This document shows, piece after piece, positions 1 through 8,414 of a stretch of DNA of 55,807 bases (position 1 is the stretch's first letter; every line of letters starts with the position of its first letter). Location: the NCBI GenBank assembly GCA_017624915.1, contig JAGAMC010000043.1, forward strand, positions 1 through 55,807, in the 5' to 3' direction. This DNA comes from Oscillospiraceae bacterium. GTDB lineage: Bacteria; Bacillota; Clostridia; Oscillospirales; Oscillospiraceae. Position numbers and translations under genes: made by a program. Below the pieces are notes generated by a model, which did not search any database, was not told the origin of the DNA, and worked only from the letters and a program-made list of their open reading frames with translations.

Positions 1-1310
1 AGGACCACCATGTCCAGCAGGTTGTCGATGCCCATACCGGTCTTGGCGGAGATGGGGCAGATAATAGTCTCGCCGCCCCACTCCTCGGGCACCAGCTCGT
101 ACTCGGTCAGCTGCTGCATGATGCGGTCGGGATTGGCGGTGGGTTTATCCATCTTGTTGATAGCAACGATGATGGGGATCTCGGCGGCCTTGGCGTGGTT
201 GATGGACTCCACAGTCTGGGGCATGATGCCGTCGTCAGCAGCCACCACGAGGATGGCCACGTCGGTGATCATGGCACCGCGGGCACGCATGGCGGTGAAC
301 GCCTCGTGGCCGGGGGTGTCAAGGAAGGTGACGGGCTTGCCGCCCACCTCGACCTGATAGGCGCCGATGTGCTGGGTGATGCCGCCGGCCTCGCCGGAGA
401 CCACGTTGGCGTTGCGGATATAGTCCAGCAGGGAGGTCTTGCCGTGGTCCACGTGGCCCATGACCACCACCACGGGGGCGCGGGTGACCAGATCCTCTTC
501 CTTGTCCTCGGACACGTCGATGAGCTTCTCCTCGATGGTGACGATGACTTCCTTTTCCACCTTGCAGCCCAGTTCCTCGGCCACGAAGGCGGCGGTGTCA
601 AAGTCGATGATCTCGGACAGAGAGGCCATCACGCCGTTTTTCATCAGGCACTTAACTACCTCGGCGCCGGTCTTCTTCATGCGGCTTGCCAGTTCGCCCA
701 CGCCGATCTCGTCAGGGATCTTGACGGTGAGGGGGGTCTTCTTGGCGATCTCAAGCTGCAGACGGCGCATACGGTCCTGCTCCTCCTGCTTGCGCTTGTT
801 GCCAAAATTGTTCTGCTGACGGCCCTTGTTGCGGTTCTGGAACTTCTGCTTGCCGCCCCGGTCCTGGTGCCGCTGGTCGGTGAAGTTTTCCAGACGCTCG
901 TCATACTTTTCGAGGTTGACATTGCCGCCCTTGCGGGTGTCCACCACTTTCTTCTCGGGCACGCGGGTGGCGGGAGCGGTGGGCTTGGCAGGCTGCTCGG
1001 CCTTGGGCTGAGCCTTGACCTCGCCGGCCCTGGGGGCGGGAGCGGACTGCCCGGCCTTGGGAGCGGCGGGTTTGGCGGGCTGCTCGGCCTGAGCGGGCTG
1101 GGGCTCGTGATACACATCGGCAAAGATGCTTTCGATGGAGTCGATCTGGTTGTGCTGGGTCACATAGTCAAAGATGATGGCCAGTTCCAGATCGGCCAGC
1201 ACCTGCATGTGGTTTTTGGGTGCGGCGGTGTACTTGGTCATGATCTCGGCGATGTCCTTGGAGTTGAGCTTGAAGTCTTTGGCTACCTCATGGACACGGT
1301 ATTTGTTCAT
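1..1310 (-). CDS. infB: Translation initiation factor IF-2 (C-terminus cut off by window edge)
   Basis: GTPase that delivers initiator tRNA to the 30S subunit and promotes subunit joining. The protein starts [13 protein letters not shown] at the ATG at 1310, with GAGGTGG upstream as ribosome site. It has an IF2_N-like segment at the start, then an Ala/Pro/Lys-rich linker (about residues 75-140), a second IF2_N domain and the G domain. G1 (GHVDHGKTS), the switch region ([10 protein letters not shown]), G3 (DTPGHEAF) and G4 (NKMDK) are all readable. About 436 residues are visible, so domains II-IV lie outside the window. It is the last visible gene of the rimP-nusA-ylxR-ylxQ-infB operon, a standard Firmicutes order. 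Recognition is certain. Confidence 0.97.
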   Translation of the reverse strand, partial: MNKYRVHEVAKDFKLNSKDIAEIMTKYTAAPKNHMQVLADLELAIIFDYVTQHNQIDSIESIFADVYHEPQPAQAEQPAKPAAPKAGQSAPAPRAGEVKAQPKAEQPAKPTAPATRVPEKKVVDTRKGGNVNLEKYDERLENFTDQRHQDRGGKQKFQNRNKGRQQNNFGNKRKQEEQDRMRRLQLEIAKKTPLTVKIPDEIGVGELASRMKKTGAEVVKCLMKNGVMASLSEIIDFDTAAFVAEELGCKVEKEVIVTIEEKLIDVSEDKEEDLVTRAPVVVVMGHVDHGKTSLLDYIRNANVVSGEAGGITQHIGAYQVEVGGKPVTFLDTPGHEAFTAMRARGAMITDVAILVVAADDGIMPQTVESINHAKAAEIPIIVAINKMDKPTANPDRIMQQLTEYELVPEEWGGETIICPISAKTGMGIDNLLDMVV

Positions 1311-1331
1311 CAAAAGAAGCCACCTCGATTC

Positions 1332-1889
1332 TTAGGATTTCTTAGGCTTAACGCTGCCGGTCAGTCGACGGCCGGAGGGGCCGGGTTTGACGGCGGCGGG
1401 AGTCTTTTCGGTTTTGGCAGCGGGATCGCCGCTTTCCTTTTGTTTGGGCGGCGCGGCCCAGGGCTTGCGCTTGCCCTCACGCAGGTTCTTTTCGTGCTGA
1501 CGCTGCTCCTTCTGTCGCTGGAGGGCCTTGGTCGCCTTGACGTCCAGCGCGGCAGCGGCGGCGGCATATTTTTCCGGGTCCAGAGCGGCCAGCTTTTTCA
1601 CAACGGAGTTTGCAAGCCCGATATCGGTCAGGGCCAGCATGGCCACGCTGCTGCGGCCCAGAGACAGACCCAGTTCCTCCTTGGTCTGGGGCAGGGACAG
1701 CCACAGCACGCTGCCCGCTTCACCGAAATGGGCGGCCCGGCGGCAGGTGTTGGGTGCTGCGTTGGAGGCGATCAGCACCAGCTTTGCGTGCCGGGCACGG
1801 CACACAGCGCCCACGGGCTCCTCGCCGATCTCCAGACGGCCGGCCTTTCGGGCCAGACCCAGCAGGTGCAGGATGGGATCATTGGCCAT
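1332..1889 (-). CDS. ylxQ: YlxQ-like L7Ae-family RNA-binding protein
   Basis: Small L7Ae/L30e-fold protein found in the nusA-infB operon of Firmicutes; the family binds kink-turn-like RNA and is presumed ribosome- or RNase P-associated. The start [17 protein letters not shown] matches the family N-terminus; the longer in-frame extension upstream overlaps ylxR and is not used. The L7Ae core is about residues 1-95 (LIASNAAPNT and the hydrophobic C-terminal helix are typical). The protein continues with a Lys/Pro/Ala-rich tail to residue 185, longer than the usual ~100-residue family member and likely disordered and RNA-binding. It overlaps ylxR by 11 nt, suggesting translational coupling. Confidence 0.9.
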   Translation of the reverse strand: MANDPILHLLGLARKAGRLEIGEEPVGAVCRARHAKLVLIASNAAPNTCRRAAHFGEAGSVLWLSLPQTKEELGLSLGRSSVAMLALTDIGLANSVVKKLAALDPEKYAAAAAALDVKATKALQRQKEQRQHEKNLREGKRKPWAAPPKQKESGDPAAKTEKTPAAVKPGPSGRRLTGSVKPKKS

Positions 1890-2157
1890 CTGCGGGCACC
1901 TCCTCCATCTGCTGCTCCAGGGCCTGATAGACCTCCGGGGGCAGGGCGGTGTCAAAGGCACGCTCCAGCGCCCGGGACTTGCGGGCGCGGGCAAGGCAGG
2001 CCGCGCTGGGGCAGACATAGGCGCCCCGGCCGGGCAGCTTGCCCTTGAAATCAAGGGCCACCGCGCCTTCGGGGGACTTGACCACCCGGATCAACTCTTT
2101 TTTCGGTTTCATTTCCCGGCAGCCTACGCATTGGCGCAGGGGGATCTTCTTGGGCAC
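1879..2157 (-). CDS. rnpM: YlxR/RnpM family RNA-binding protein (DUF448)
   Basis: 92-residue member of the YlxR family, described as an RNase P modulator in Bacillus subtilis. The diagnostic N-terminal motif is present ([17 protein letters not shown]), followed by [13 protein letters not shown] and a [15 protein letters not shown] helix. Length matches the family. It is the third gene of the rimP operon, 66 nt downstream of nusA, and overlaps the ylxQ start by 11 nt. The assignment rests on sequence motif plus position; the effect on RNase P is family knowledge, not visible here. Confidence 0.93.
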   Translation of the reverse strand: MPKKIPLRQCVGCREMKPKKELIRVVKSPEGAVALDFKGKLPGRGAYVCPSAACLARARKSRALERAFDTALPPEVYQALEQQMEEVPADGQ

Positions 2158-2223
2158 TGCGCAGCACCTCCAGTTGATGTTGCTTGGGGGCGCGGCTCAT
2201 CCGCGCCTGTGATCGGGGAGGGA

Positions 2224-3357
2224 TTATTCCTCGACCACGGTCTCGGCCTCGGCCTCGGTCTCCTCGGGAGCGGAGGCGGGCTTGATATCGATCTTCCAGC
2301 CGGTGAGTCTGGCGGCCAGGCGGGCGTTCTGGCCCTCCTTGCCGATGGCCAGAGACAGCTGGTCGTCGGGGACGATGACGCGGCAGCTCTTGCCGTCCTC
2401 CAGCACGGTGACGCTGATCACGTCGGCAGGGGACAGGGCTGCGGCGATATACTCGGCGGGATCATCGGAGTACTTGATGATGTCCATCTTTTCGCCGTTG
2501 AGGTCCTCTACAATGGTGTTCACGCGGGCACCACGGGGACCGACGCAGGCGCCGATAGGATCCACGTTGGGATCGTTGGACCAGACGGCCAGCTTGGTGC
2601 GGCTGCCGGCCTCGCGGGCGATGGACTTGACTTCCACTGTGCCGTCATAGATTTCGGGCACTTCCAGTTCAAACAGGCGCTTGACAAGACCGGGGTGGGT
2701 GCGGGAGATGAGCACCTGAGGACCGCGGGTGGCCTTGCGCACTTCCACAACATATACCTTCAGGCGGGTGCCCTCGGCATAGCTTTCGCCCTTGACCTGC
2801 TCGTTGGCGCTCAGGTAGGCGTCGGTGTACTCGCCGCCGCTGGTGATGCGCAGGGAGATGGCGCCGGTGCGGGGATCCACGCGGGTGACGATACCGGTGA
2901 GGATCTCGTGCTCCTTGGAGGTGAACTCCTCGTACATCATGCCCTGTTCCGCCTCGCGGATGCCCTGAATGATGACCTGACGGGCGGTCTGGGCGGCGAT
3001 GCGGCCAAAGTTCTTGGGCTTGATCTCCATGCGGATCACATCGCCCAGCTGGGCCCGGGGCAGGGCCACGCGGGCCTCGTCCAGGCTGATCTCCATGCCG
3101 GGATTATCCACCGTCTCCACCACGTCCTTCTTCAGGAACATGCGCACGGTGCCCTTTTCCTCATCGGTCTCGATGGACAGGTTGTCGCCCACGCCCTCGT
3201 GATCTCTGCGGTAGGCAGACAGCAGGGCCTGAGTGATCTTCTCCATCATGTAGCCGGGCTTGATGCCCTTTTCCTTTTCGATCTGGGCGATGGCGGCAAA
3301 AAACTCCTTGCCGTCCATCTCGCTGCTGGCAGCTTTTTTAGTCGTTCTCTTAGCCAC
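2224..3357 (-). CDS. nusA: Transcription termination/antitermination factor NusA
   Basis: Binds RNA polymerase and modulates pausing, termination and antitermination. At 377 residues it has the Gram-positive layout: N-terminal polymerase-binding domain (1-~130), S1 domain ([16 protein letters not shown], ~135-200), KH1 ([16 protein letters not shown], ~275-290) and KH2 ([16 protein letters not shown], ~335-350). It ends in a short acidic tail ([13 protein letters not shown]) with no proteobacterial AR repeats. The ATG at 3357 lies 14 nt after the rimP stop with a GGAGG ribosome site. Certain call. Confidence 0.97.
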   Translation of the reverse strand: MAKRTTKKAASSEMDGKEFFAAIAQIEKEKGIKPGYMMEKITQALLSAYRRDHEGVGDNLSIETDEEKGTVRMFLKKDVVETVDNPGMEISLDEARVALPRAQLGDVIRMEIKPKNFGRIAAQTARQVIIQGIREAEQGMMYEEFTSKEHEILTGIVTRVDPRTGAISLRITSGGEYTDAYLSANEQVKGESYAEGTRLKVYVVEVRKATRGPQVLISRTHPGLVKRLFELEVPEIYDGTVEVKSIAREAGSRTKLAVWSNDPNVDPIGACVGPRGARVNTIVEDLNGEKMDIIKYSDDPAEYIAAALSPADVISVTVLEDGKSCRVIVPDDQLSLAIGKEGQNARLAARLTGWKIDIKPASAPEETEAEAETVVEE

Positions 3358-3371
3358 AGTTATTTCCTCCG

Positions 3372-3830
3372 TTAGAAGTGTACATACAGGCGAACCTGCG
3401 CGAGTTCTTTTTTTTCGAATGTGGTGGGGGTGCCGGCGGCGTCGATGGTGACGCTTCCCTGCTCGTCATATGCGGTGAGCACACCGATGTGCTCCTTGCG
3501 TCCGTCCCGGGGGCGGTACAGGCGTACTTCCACTTCCGCACCCATGAACTGCTGAAAGTGTTCCGGTTTTTTCAGAACGCGGTCGGCTCCGGCGGAGGAC
3601 ACTTCCAGAGTGTAGCTTCCCTCGATGGGGTCGGCCTCGTCCAGTTTGTCGGACAGGGGGCGGGAGACGGCCTCGCAGTCCTCAATGGACACGCCGCCCT
3701 CCTTGTCGATATAGATGCGCAGGAACCAGGTGCCGGCCTCCTTGACGTATTCCACGTCCCAGAGGGAGCAGCCCGCCTGTTCCACCAGTGGTTGAGCCAG
3801 CTGGGCAGTCAGGTCGGTGACTTTTGCCAT
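3372..3830 (-). CDS. rimP: Ribosome maturation factor RimP
   Basis: Needed for 30S subunit maturation. The product starts MAKVTDLTAQLAQPLVEQAG; the ATG at 3830 follows a good AGGAGGG site, and the in-frame extension to 3881 lacks one. The N-terminal domain carries LWDVEYVKEAGTWFLRIYID, and the family signature (SIEDCEAVSRPLSDKLDE, SYTLEVSSAGADR) is clear at residues ~45-85. The C-terminal domain is an SH3-like fold. First gene of the operon. The 5' leader contains a GACCGC/GCGGTC hairpin ending near the ribosome site. Confidence 0.95.
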   Translation of the reverse strand: MAKVTDLTAQLAQPLVEQAGCSLWDVEYVKEAGTWFLRIYIDKEGGVSIEDCEAVSRPLSDKLDEADPIEGSYTLEVSSAGADRVLKKPEHFQQFMGAEVEVRLYRPRDGRKEHIGVLTAYDEQGSVTIDAAGTPTTFEKKELAQVRLYVHF

Positions 3831-3938
3831 AAGATGCCCTCCTGTCAGACCGCAAAAGGGGAGCGCGGTCGTTTTTTTCAATCAAAAAGAGCGGAGCCGA
3901 AACCCCACTCTGACCAATACTACCTTAATTACAAAAGC

Positions 3939-3967
3939 ACTATACCATAAAATAAAGCATCACGCAA
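3939..3967 (-). promoter_or_regulatory. Putative sigma-A promoter for the rimP-nusA-infB operon
   Basis: Reading the minus strand, TATAGT (3944-3939) lies 17 nt downstream of a weak -35, TTGCGT (3967-3962). The leader to the rimP ATG is about 100 nt. The -10 is good and the -35 poor, so the call is moderate. Confidence 0.45.
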
Positions 3968-4007
3968 GAGTTTTCAATGAATTTCAAATAAAAATAAGTG
4001 GGCAAAA

Positions 4008-4041
4008 GCCCCCGAAGCCGACAAAAACCGGGCTCGGGGGC
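4008..4041 (-). terminator. Rho-independent terminator of the ABC transporter operon
   Basis: A GC-rich inverted repeat (GCCCCCGA...TCGGGGGC with one mismatch inside the stem) starts 6 nt after the stop codon of the ATP-binding gene. It is followed on the minus strand by TTTT and a second T/A-rich run. Confidence 0.75.
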
Positions 4042-4046
4042 CGAAA

Positions 4047-4631
4047 TCATTTCAAAAGGGACAGGGGCGGACCGTCCAGTCGGATAACATGGTCGGCCAA
4101 ATTTGCCACTTCCTGTTCATGGCTGACCAGGATGACCGGAGCGTCAAGCTGTTTCAGAGCTGTCATCAGACGCTGCCGGCGGGCGGGGTCGATGCCAGCA
4201 AAGGGCTCGTCCAGCAGATACACATCGCCCCCCAGTGCCAGTGTGCGCACAAGGGCCAGCCGCCGGCACATACCGCCGGACAGCTGACGGGGCAGCGCGT
4301 TTTCCTCTCCGGTCAGCTCGGCCAGCGCCAGCCAGCGGGCCACCTCGCCCCGGCGCTGACGGGGCATAACATCGGTCAGCTGCTGGGCCACCGTGCGGTG
4401 GGGGAACAGGCGGTCTTCCTGAAACAAAACGGCGGCGCGGTGCGGGGCGATGCCGGAAATGCTGCCGCTGTCAGGGCGTTCCAGACCGGCCAGCAGGCGC
4501 AGTAAGGTGGTCTTGCCGCAGCCGGATGGGCCGCACAGGACGGTGACGCCATGTGCGGGCAGGGTGAGGGAGAAGTCGGCCAGAACCGCCTTGTCGCCGA
4601 AGGACAGGGAAACATGCTCCACTTTGATCAT
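4047..4631 (-). CDS. NitT/TauT-type ABC importer, ATP-binding subunit
   Basis: Cytoplasmic ATPase of a small-molecule importer. Walker [10 protein letters not shown] is at residues ~34-42, the Q-loop at FQED (~70), the ABC signature LSGGM at ~118, Walker B VYLLDEP at ~136 and the switch His at VSHEQ (~170). At 194 residues it is at the short end for the nitrate/sulfonate/taurine family (usually 240-260) and lacks the C-terminal extension. The ATG overlaps the permease stop (ATGA-type), so the two are co-translated. The substrate cannot be told from sequence. Confidence 0.88.
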   Translation of the reverse strand: MIKVEHVSLSFGDKAVLADFSLTLPAHGVTVLCGPSGCGKTTLLRLLAGLERPDSGSISGIAPHRAAVLFQEDRLFPHRTVAQQLTDVMPRQRRGEVARWLALAELTGEENALPRQLSGGMCRRLALVRTLALGGDVYLLDEPFAGIDPARRQRLMTALKQLDAPVILVSHEQEVANLADHVIRLDGPPLSLLK

Positions 4632-5389
4632 ACCTCACCACCCCTTTCCGCAGCACCGATCAGAGCGGCGATCAGCCGCTCCAGCAGCAGGCTGAGCAGG
4701 ATGACCACCAGCGTCCAGGCGAACAGGTCGGCAGTTTCCAGATAGAACTTGGTGTTGTAGATTTGAGTGCCGATGGCCAGCTTGGGCCAGACCAGGGCCT
4801 CCGCCGCCACCCCCGACTTCCACGCAAGGCCCATAGAGGTGGTCACTGCACTGAGAAAGTAGGGCCGCACAGAGGGCAGGATCACCAGCCGCCCGGTTTT
4901 CAGCCGGGAGAAGCGGTAGGCCCGGGCAAGCTCCAGCAGCTTCGGATCGCTTTGGCGGATGCCCCGGGCCACATTGCCCCATACCACCGGCAGGACCATC
5001 AGTGCCGCAATAACGATGGGAACGCTGCCCCGGTCCGTCCATAGAAAGACCAGCAGGATGAAGGAGGCCACGGGTGTGGCCCGGATCACCTTAACGGCGG
5101 GGGACAGGATGGCGTCCGCCCAGCGGCTTGCGCAGGTGACCACCGCCAGCACCGCGCCCAGCGCCGTGCCCCAGACCATTCCCGCCAGAACCCGAAGAAG
5201 GGTCATGAGGGTGGTCTGCCAGAAAGCGGCGGTGGCGGCAAGGGCGCAAAGGCGCTCCAGCACCAACAGGGGACCGGGGAGAAACAGCTCGCTTGCCACC
5301 CACATGGCGGCCGCCTGCCAGACGGCCAGCCAGAACACCAGCGCGCCTGCGGCGCGCACAGCGCCCTTAGGGGACGTAATAGAAGTCAT
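4628..5389 (-). CDS. NitT/TauT-type ABC importer, permease subunit
   Basis: Inner-membrane permease of the BPD_transp_1 family, about 253 residues from the chosen ATG at 5389 ([15 protein letters not shown]); upstream in-frame sequence lies inside the preceding gene. Six hydrophobic segments are visible. The EAA-type cytoplasmic loop lies around [21 protein letters not shown], typical of SsuC/TauC-like permeases. The start overlaps the 3' end of the substrate-binding protein gene by 23 nt and the stop overlaps the ATPase start, so all three are one translational unit. Confidence 0.88.
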   Translation of the reverse strand: MTSITSPKGAVRAAGALVFWLAVWQAAAMWVASELFLPGPLLVLERLCALAATAAFWQTTLMTLLRVLAGMVWGTALGAVLAVVTCASRWADAILSPAVKVIRATPVASFILLVFLWTDRGSVPIVIAALMVLPVVWGNVARGIRQSDPKLLELARAYRFSRLKTGRLVILPSVRPYFLSAVTTSMGLAWKSGVAAEALVWPKLAIGTQIYNTKFYLETADLFAWTLVVILLSLLLERLIAALIGAAERGGEV

Positions 5390-6404
5390 CGTCGGGGTTG
5401 CCGCCGCCGATGGAGGCGGGGTTGGCGGAGAACAGGATCTCATAATAGCCCTGGATGGCATCGCGCATCTGCACGCCGGTCAGATAGGTCAGGTTGCACT
5501 GGGGGATGGCCTTGGCGGCGATGGCGGCGTTGGCGGTGATGCCGAACTGGGCCACGTACTCAGCGGCCTGGGTCAGGTTGGCCTCGTCCTTCATGAAGCT
5601 GATGGAATTCTCGTAGTCGGTCAGGAACTGCTCCACCAGCTCGGGATGCTCATTCATGAACTGGTTGCGCACTACCACACAGCCCATGACCAGAGGGGAC
5701 TCGGAGATCTCGTCCCACGCGGCGCTGACGTTGATGGCCTCGCGCACGGCGCTGTCTTTGAACATCAGGGCGGTGGCGGCAGGGACGGGGAGCATGCACA
5801 CACCGTCGGTGGACTGGACCATCTTGGCGGTGACCTCCTGGGGAGTCATGAACTGAAGGTCCACATCACTGGCGGGATCAATGCCGTTCTGGGTCAGCAG
5901 GTGATTGATAATATACTCGGGGTTGGCGCCCTGACCGTTGGCATAGATGGTCTTGCCCTTGAGGGAGGCCACGTCGGTCACGCTGTTGCCCTTTTCCAGA
6001 ATGTAGAGCACGCCCAGAGTATTGGCGGCCAGAACGGTGATGCCGCCGTTTTTGTTGTAAAGGTTGGAGGCCACATTGGTGGCAATGCAGGCGATATCCG
6101 CCTCACCCTTGGCGATGGCGGGAGCCACCTCGTCGTTGCCGGCCACCACGGTGAAGTTGTAGGCGGCGGCATCGCCGGCGGCAGCGTTGTCTGCCATCAG
6201 CTTGGCAGCACCCACGCCGGTGGGGCCGGACATAACCATGACGTTCACTACGGTTTCGGGGGCGGTGATGCTTACGGAAGCATCGGGCTTGGAGGCGGAG
6301 ATGTCGCCGGAGGCGGAACTCTGGCCGGCGGCGGGCTTTTTGCAGGCGGAAAGGCTCAGTGCCATTACAAGGCACAAAAGAGCGGCAACAGAACGTTTTT
6401 TCAT
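5367..6404 (-). CDS. NMT1/SsuA-like substrate-binding lipoprotein of the ABC importer
   Basis: 345-residue extracytoplasmic binding protein with a lipoprotein signal peptide (MKKRSVAALLCLVMALSLSAC; lipobox LSAC, lipidated Cys21). A Ser/Ala-rich tether follows. The body has the type 2 periplasmic fold typical of NMT1/THI5 and sulfonate-binding proteins (GKTIYANGQGANPEYIINHLL; VVVRNQFMNEHPELVEQFL). It is 40 nt downstream of the Crp/Fnr regulator and first of the three transporter genes. The ligand is unknown; taurine, sulfonate, nitrate or pyrimidine-like ligands are all seen in the family. Confidence 0.88.
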   Translation of the reverse strand: MKKRSVAALLCLVMALSLSACKKPAAGQSSASGDISASKPDASVSITAPETVVNVMVMSGPTGVGAAKLMADNAAAGDAAAYNFTVVAGNDEVAPAIAKGEADIACIATNVASNLYNKNGGITVLAANTLGVLYILEKGNSVTDVASLKGKTIYANGQGANPEYIINHLLTQNGIDPASDVDLQFMTPQEVTAKMVQSTDGVCMLPVPAATALMFKDSAVREAINVSAAWDEISESPLVMGCVVVRNQFMNEHPELVEQFLTDYENSISFMKDEANLTQAAEYVAQFGITANAAIAAKAIPQCNLTYLTGVQMRDAIQGYYEILFSANPASIGGGNPDDDFYYVP

Positions 6405-6444
6405 GGGAAGACTTCCTTTCTTTGTTTGTGCTTTTACGGTTGGA

Positions 6445-7113
6445 TCAGAGTGCGCAGGACTCCAGCATCCCCAGGTCAGGCACCGTGATGGTGCGCCCCT
6501 TCCGGCAGATCAGGCCCTGCTCAGACAGGGAATCAAAGGCGCGGTACAGTGACGCCCGGCTGATGCCCAGACGGCGGGCAAGCTCCGTGGCGGGACAGTC
6601 CAGCCGGGGGCGCTCCGGCGTCAGGTTGGTCAGCAAATACTGAGCCAGCTTTCCGTCCGCCCCGTCGGCGGCCAGAGACCGGATCTTGCCGCTGAGAAAG
6701 CGGATGCGCCCGGACAGATAGCGGATGTAGTTGTCACGGATCCGGGGGCTTGCGTCCATCATGCGGCTGACCTGCTCCTGAGGGAACATGACCACCCGGC
6801 AGGGGGAGCAGGCGGTCAGGGTGGTGGCATAGTCCGGCCGGTCGTTGAACAGGGCGGCGGCCCCGAACAGATCGCCGGGGGACAGCACGCTGATGACAAG
6901 GGTATCCCGGGTCACCCGCACGCCGCCCGACAGCAGTACGCCCAGACAGCGGGAAAAGAGGTCGGGACGGTACAGCGTCTGTCCGGGCTGAAAGGTCTGC
7001 ACACAGCAGGCCTCGTCCAAAACAGCCGGCTCGATCTCGTCCCGGCTGCAGCCGGCAAACAGGGCGCAGCTCTCTAACCTCTCCCATTCCTGAGAGCTGA
7101 GGATGTGGTTCAT
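6445..7113 (-). CDS. Crp/Fnr-family transcriptional regulator
   Basis: 222-residue regulator: N-terminal cyclic-nucleotide-binding-like beta roll (LYRPDLFSRCLGVLLSGGVRV, LSPGDLFGAAALFND), a long dimerisation helix (~125-150), then a winged-helix HTH (CPATELARRLGISRASLYRAFDSLSEQGLI). It lacks an obvious N-terminal four-Cys iron-sulfur motif, although several Cys occur at residues 14, 18, 33 and 34. The ATG at 7113 lies just after a perfect promoter and palindrome; a longer in-frame start at 7245 would put the promoter inside the gene and is rejected. It heads the ABC importer operon and probably controls it and itself. Confidence 0.88.
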   Translation of the reverse strand: MNHILSSQEWERLESCALFAGCSRDEIEPAVLDEACCVQTFQPGQTLYRPDLFSRCLGVLLSGGVRVTRDTLVISVLSPGDLFGAAALFNDRPDYATTLTACSPCRVVMFPQEQVSRMMDASPRIRDNYIRYLSGRIRFLSGKIRSLAADGADGKLAQYLLTNLTPERPRLDCPATELARRLGISRASLYRAFDSLSEQGLICRKGRTITVPDLGMLESCAL

Positions 7114-7128
7114 ATGATCACCCGATTC

Positions 7129-7144
7129 TGTCTCATTTGAGACA
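7129..7144 (-). promoter_or_regulatory. Palindromic operator, probable Crp/Fnr binding site
   Basis: TGTCTCA-TT-TGAGACA is a perfect 7-bp inverted repeat with a 2-bp centre. It lies just downstream of the -10 box, over the expected transcription start, so a bound protein would block initiation. The size and dyad form fit Crp/Fnr-family sites (compare TGTGA-N6-TCACA), though the half-site differs. Autorepression by the adjacent regulator is inferred. Confidence 0.65.
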
Positions 7145-7149
7145 ATTGC

Positions 7150-7178
7150 ATTATAAGAGATACCGACTGAAAAGTCAA
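7150..7178 (-). promoter_or_regulatory. Sigma-A promoter of the Crp/Fnr-ABC importer operon
   Basis: On the minus strand TTGACT (7178-7173), a 17-nt spacer and a perfect TATAAT (7155-7150), followed at once by the palindromic operator. Confidence 0.85.
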
Positions 7179-7200
7179 CCGTTACTTTGGGATAAAAAGG

Positions 7201-7234
7201 AAAGCGCCGCGAAGCAAACGCTTCGCGGCGCTTT
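7201..7234 (-). terminator. Rho-independent terminator after the 2-hydroxyacid dehydrogenase gene
   Basis: Perfect 15-bp stem (AAAGCGCCGCGAAGC / GCTTCGCGGCGCTTT) with an AAAC loop, followed on the minus strand by CCTTTTTATC. It insulates the regulator promoter at 7178 from upstream transcription. Confidence 0.9.
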
Positions 7235-7244
7235 ATGCGGTGCA

Positions 7245-8186
7245 TTAAATGGCGTTGAGTTGGGTGCCCTCCAGCCAGGAGTAGAGGTTGTTGAATACGA
7301 TGTCGGCCCGCTGTTCCATGGATTCCACGCTGGCAAAGGCGATGTGGGGTGTCACAACGGTGTTGGGACAGTGGAGCAGGGGGTGGTCGGTGGGCAGGGG
7401 GGGTTCCATTTCGAACACGTCACAGGCGGCGCCGGCCAGCTCTCCGGCGGTCAGGGCCGCGGCCAGGGCGGCGGAATCCACCACTGCGCCCCGGGCGGTG
7501 TTGATGAGGATGGCGGATCGTTTCATTTTGGCAAGCTGGTCTTTGCCGATCAGACCCTTTGTCTGCTCAGTCAGCGGACAGTGTAAAGAGACAATGTCCG
7601 CGCAGGACAGCAGCTCGTCCAGACTGACCTGACGGTCGATGGCGCTGTCACACACCTGGCTGCGGCTGTATGCCAGCACGGTGCAGCCAAAGGCCTTGCA
7701 CAGGGCGGCGGTCCGCTTGCCGATGGCGCCCGCGCCCACGATGCCAACGGTCTTGCCGCACAGCAGGTTGCCCACCAGCCCGTCCTTGGTGGCACCGGCA
7801 CGGCAGCGCTGCTGGGTCTGGTCCACGTTGCGCAGCAGCTGGATCATAAAACTGATACACAGCTCTGCTACGGCCTGAGTGGCGTAGCCGGAGGCGTTGC
7901 TGACGGCGATGCCCCGGGCCTTTGCCGCCTGCACCGGGATGTGGTCCACGCCGGTAAAGGCCACGTTGATGAATTTCAGGTTGGCGGCCTGCTCCACCAC
8001 GGCCGGAGCCAGAGGCATGTTGGCCAGCATGACAACGTCCGCGTCCATGCAGCGCTCGAGCTGCACCACGGGGTCGGTGTCCTTGGCGAATGCGTGGAAA
8101 GAGTGGCCCATGGCCTTGAGGCGGTCTGCGTGCTCTTGGATGAGCCGGTCGGAAACGCCCAGCCCCTCCAGCAATACGATCTTCAT
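7245..8186 (-). CDS. D-isomer-specific 2-hydroxyacid dehydrogenase
   Basis: 313-residue NAD(P)-dependent oxidoreductase interconverting a 2-oxoacid and a D-2-hydroxyacid. The Rossmann motif VGIVGAGAIGKRT is at ~144-156. The catalytic triad is present: Arg in NTARGAVVD (~231), Glu in VFEMEPP (~260), His in TPHIAF (~279). The catalytic-domain interface (NASGYATQAVAELCISFMI) is typical of the PGDH/glycerate dehydrogenase branch; there is no ACT domain, so serine-pathway PGDH is less likely. It is monocistronic, with its own promoter (8283-8255) and terminator. The substrate is unresolved. Confidence 0.88.
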   Translation of the reverse strand: MKIVLLEGLGVSDRLIQEHADRLKAMGHSFHAFAKDTDPVVQLERCMDADVVMLANMPLAPAVVEQAANLKFINVAFTGVDHIPVQAAKARGIAVSNASGYATQAVAELCISFMIQLLRNVDQTQQRCRAGATKDGLVGNLLCGKTVGIVGAGAIGKRTAALCKAFGCTVLAYSRSQVCDSAIDRQVSLDELLSCADIVSLHCPLTEQTKGLIGKDQLAKMKRSAILINTARGAVVDSAALAAALTAGELAGAACDVFEMEPPLPTDHPLLHCPNTVVTPHIAFASVESMEQRADIVFNNLYSWLEGTQLNAI

Positions 8187-8254
8187 ATCATGTATCCTCC
8201 CTGTTCAGTGGTCTGACCGGCTGTAAAACCGGTATAAGCGTCAAAACCAAAAAC

Positions 8255-8283
8255 ATTATAACAAAAATTTTTTCACAAGACAA
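8255..8283 (-). promoter_or_regulatory. Sigma-A promoter of the 2-hydroxyacid dehydrogenase gene
   Basis: On the minus strand TTGTCT (8283-8278), a 17-nt A/T-rich spacer and a perfect TATAAT (8260-8255). The leader contains an ACCGG/CCGGT inverted repeat at about 8217-8233. Confidence 0.75.
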
Positions 8284-8307
8284 GCAGACGGCGGCGGGCA
8301 AACGGAC

Positions 8308-8336
8308 TTGCTTTTGCAGGGAGCGGGCGGTATAAT
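8308..8336 (+). promoter_or_regulatory. Sigma-A promoter of the first AraC gene
   Basis: TTGCTT (8308-8313), 17-nt spacer, perfect TATAAT (8331-8336). It is arranged back to back with the dehydrogenase promoter, the -35 boxes only 24 bp apart, so one bound protein could affect both. Confidence 0.7.
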
Positions 8337-8414
8337 CCATATATAGAAAACGTATCTTCAAACGGGCGAATCCTCCATGGGTTTTTAGAAATATGATTTT
8401 TAGGGGTGGTCTGC

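Noticed and set aside
195-2048. 617-codon plus-strand reading frame
   Set aside because: Antisense shadow of infB and ylxQ; the translation is low-complexity Gly/Leu/Val with no family features, typical for the reverse of GC-rich genes.
1528-3375. 615-codon plus-strand reading frame
   Set aside because: Antisense to ylxQ, ylxR and nusA, which are certain genes.
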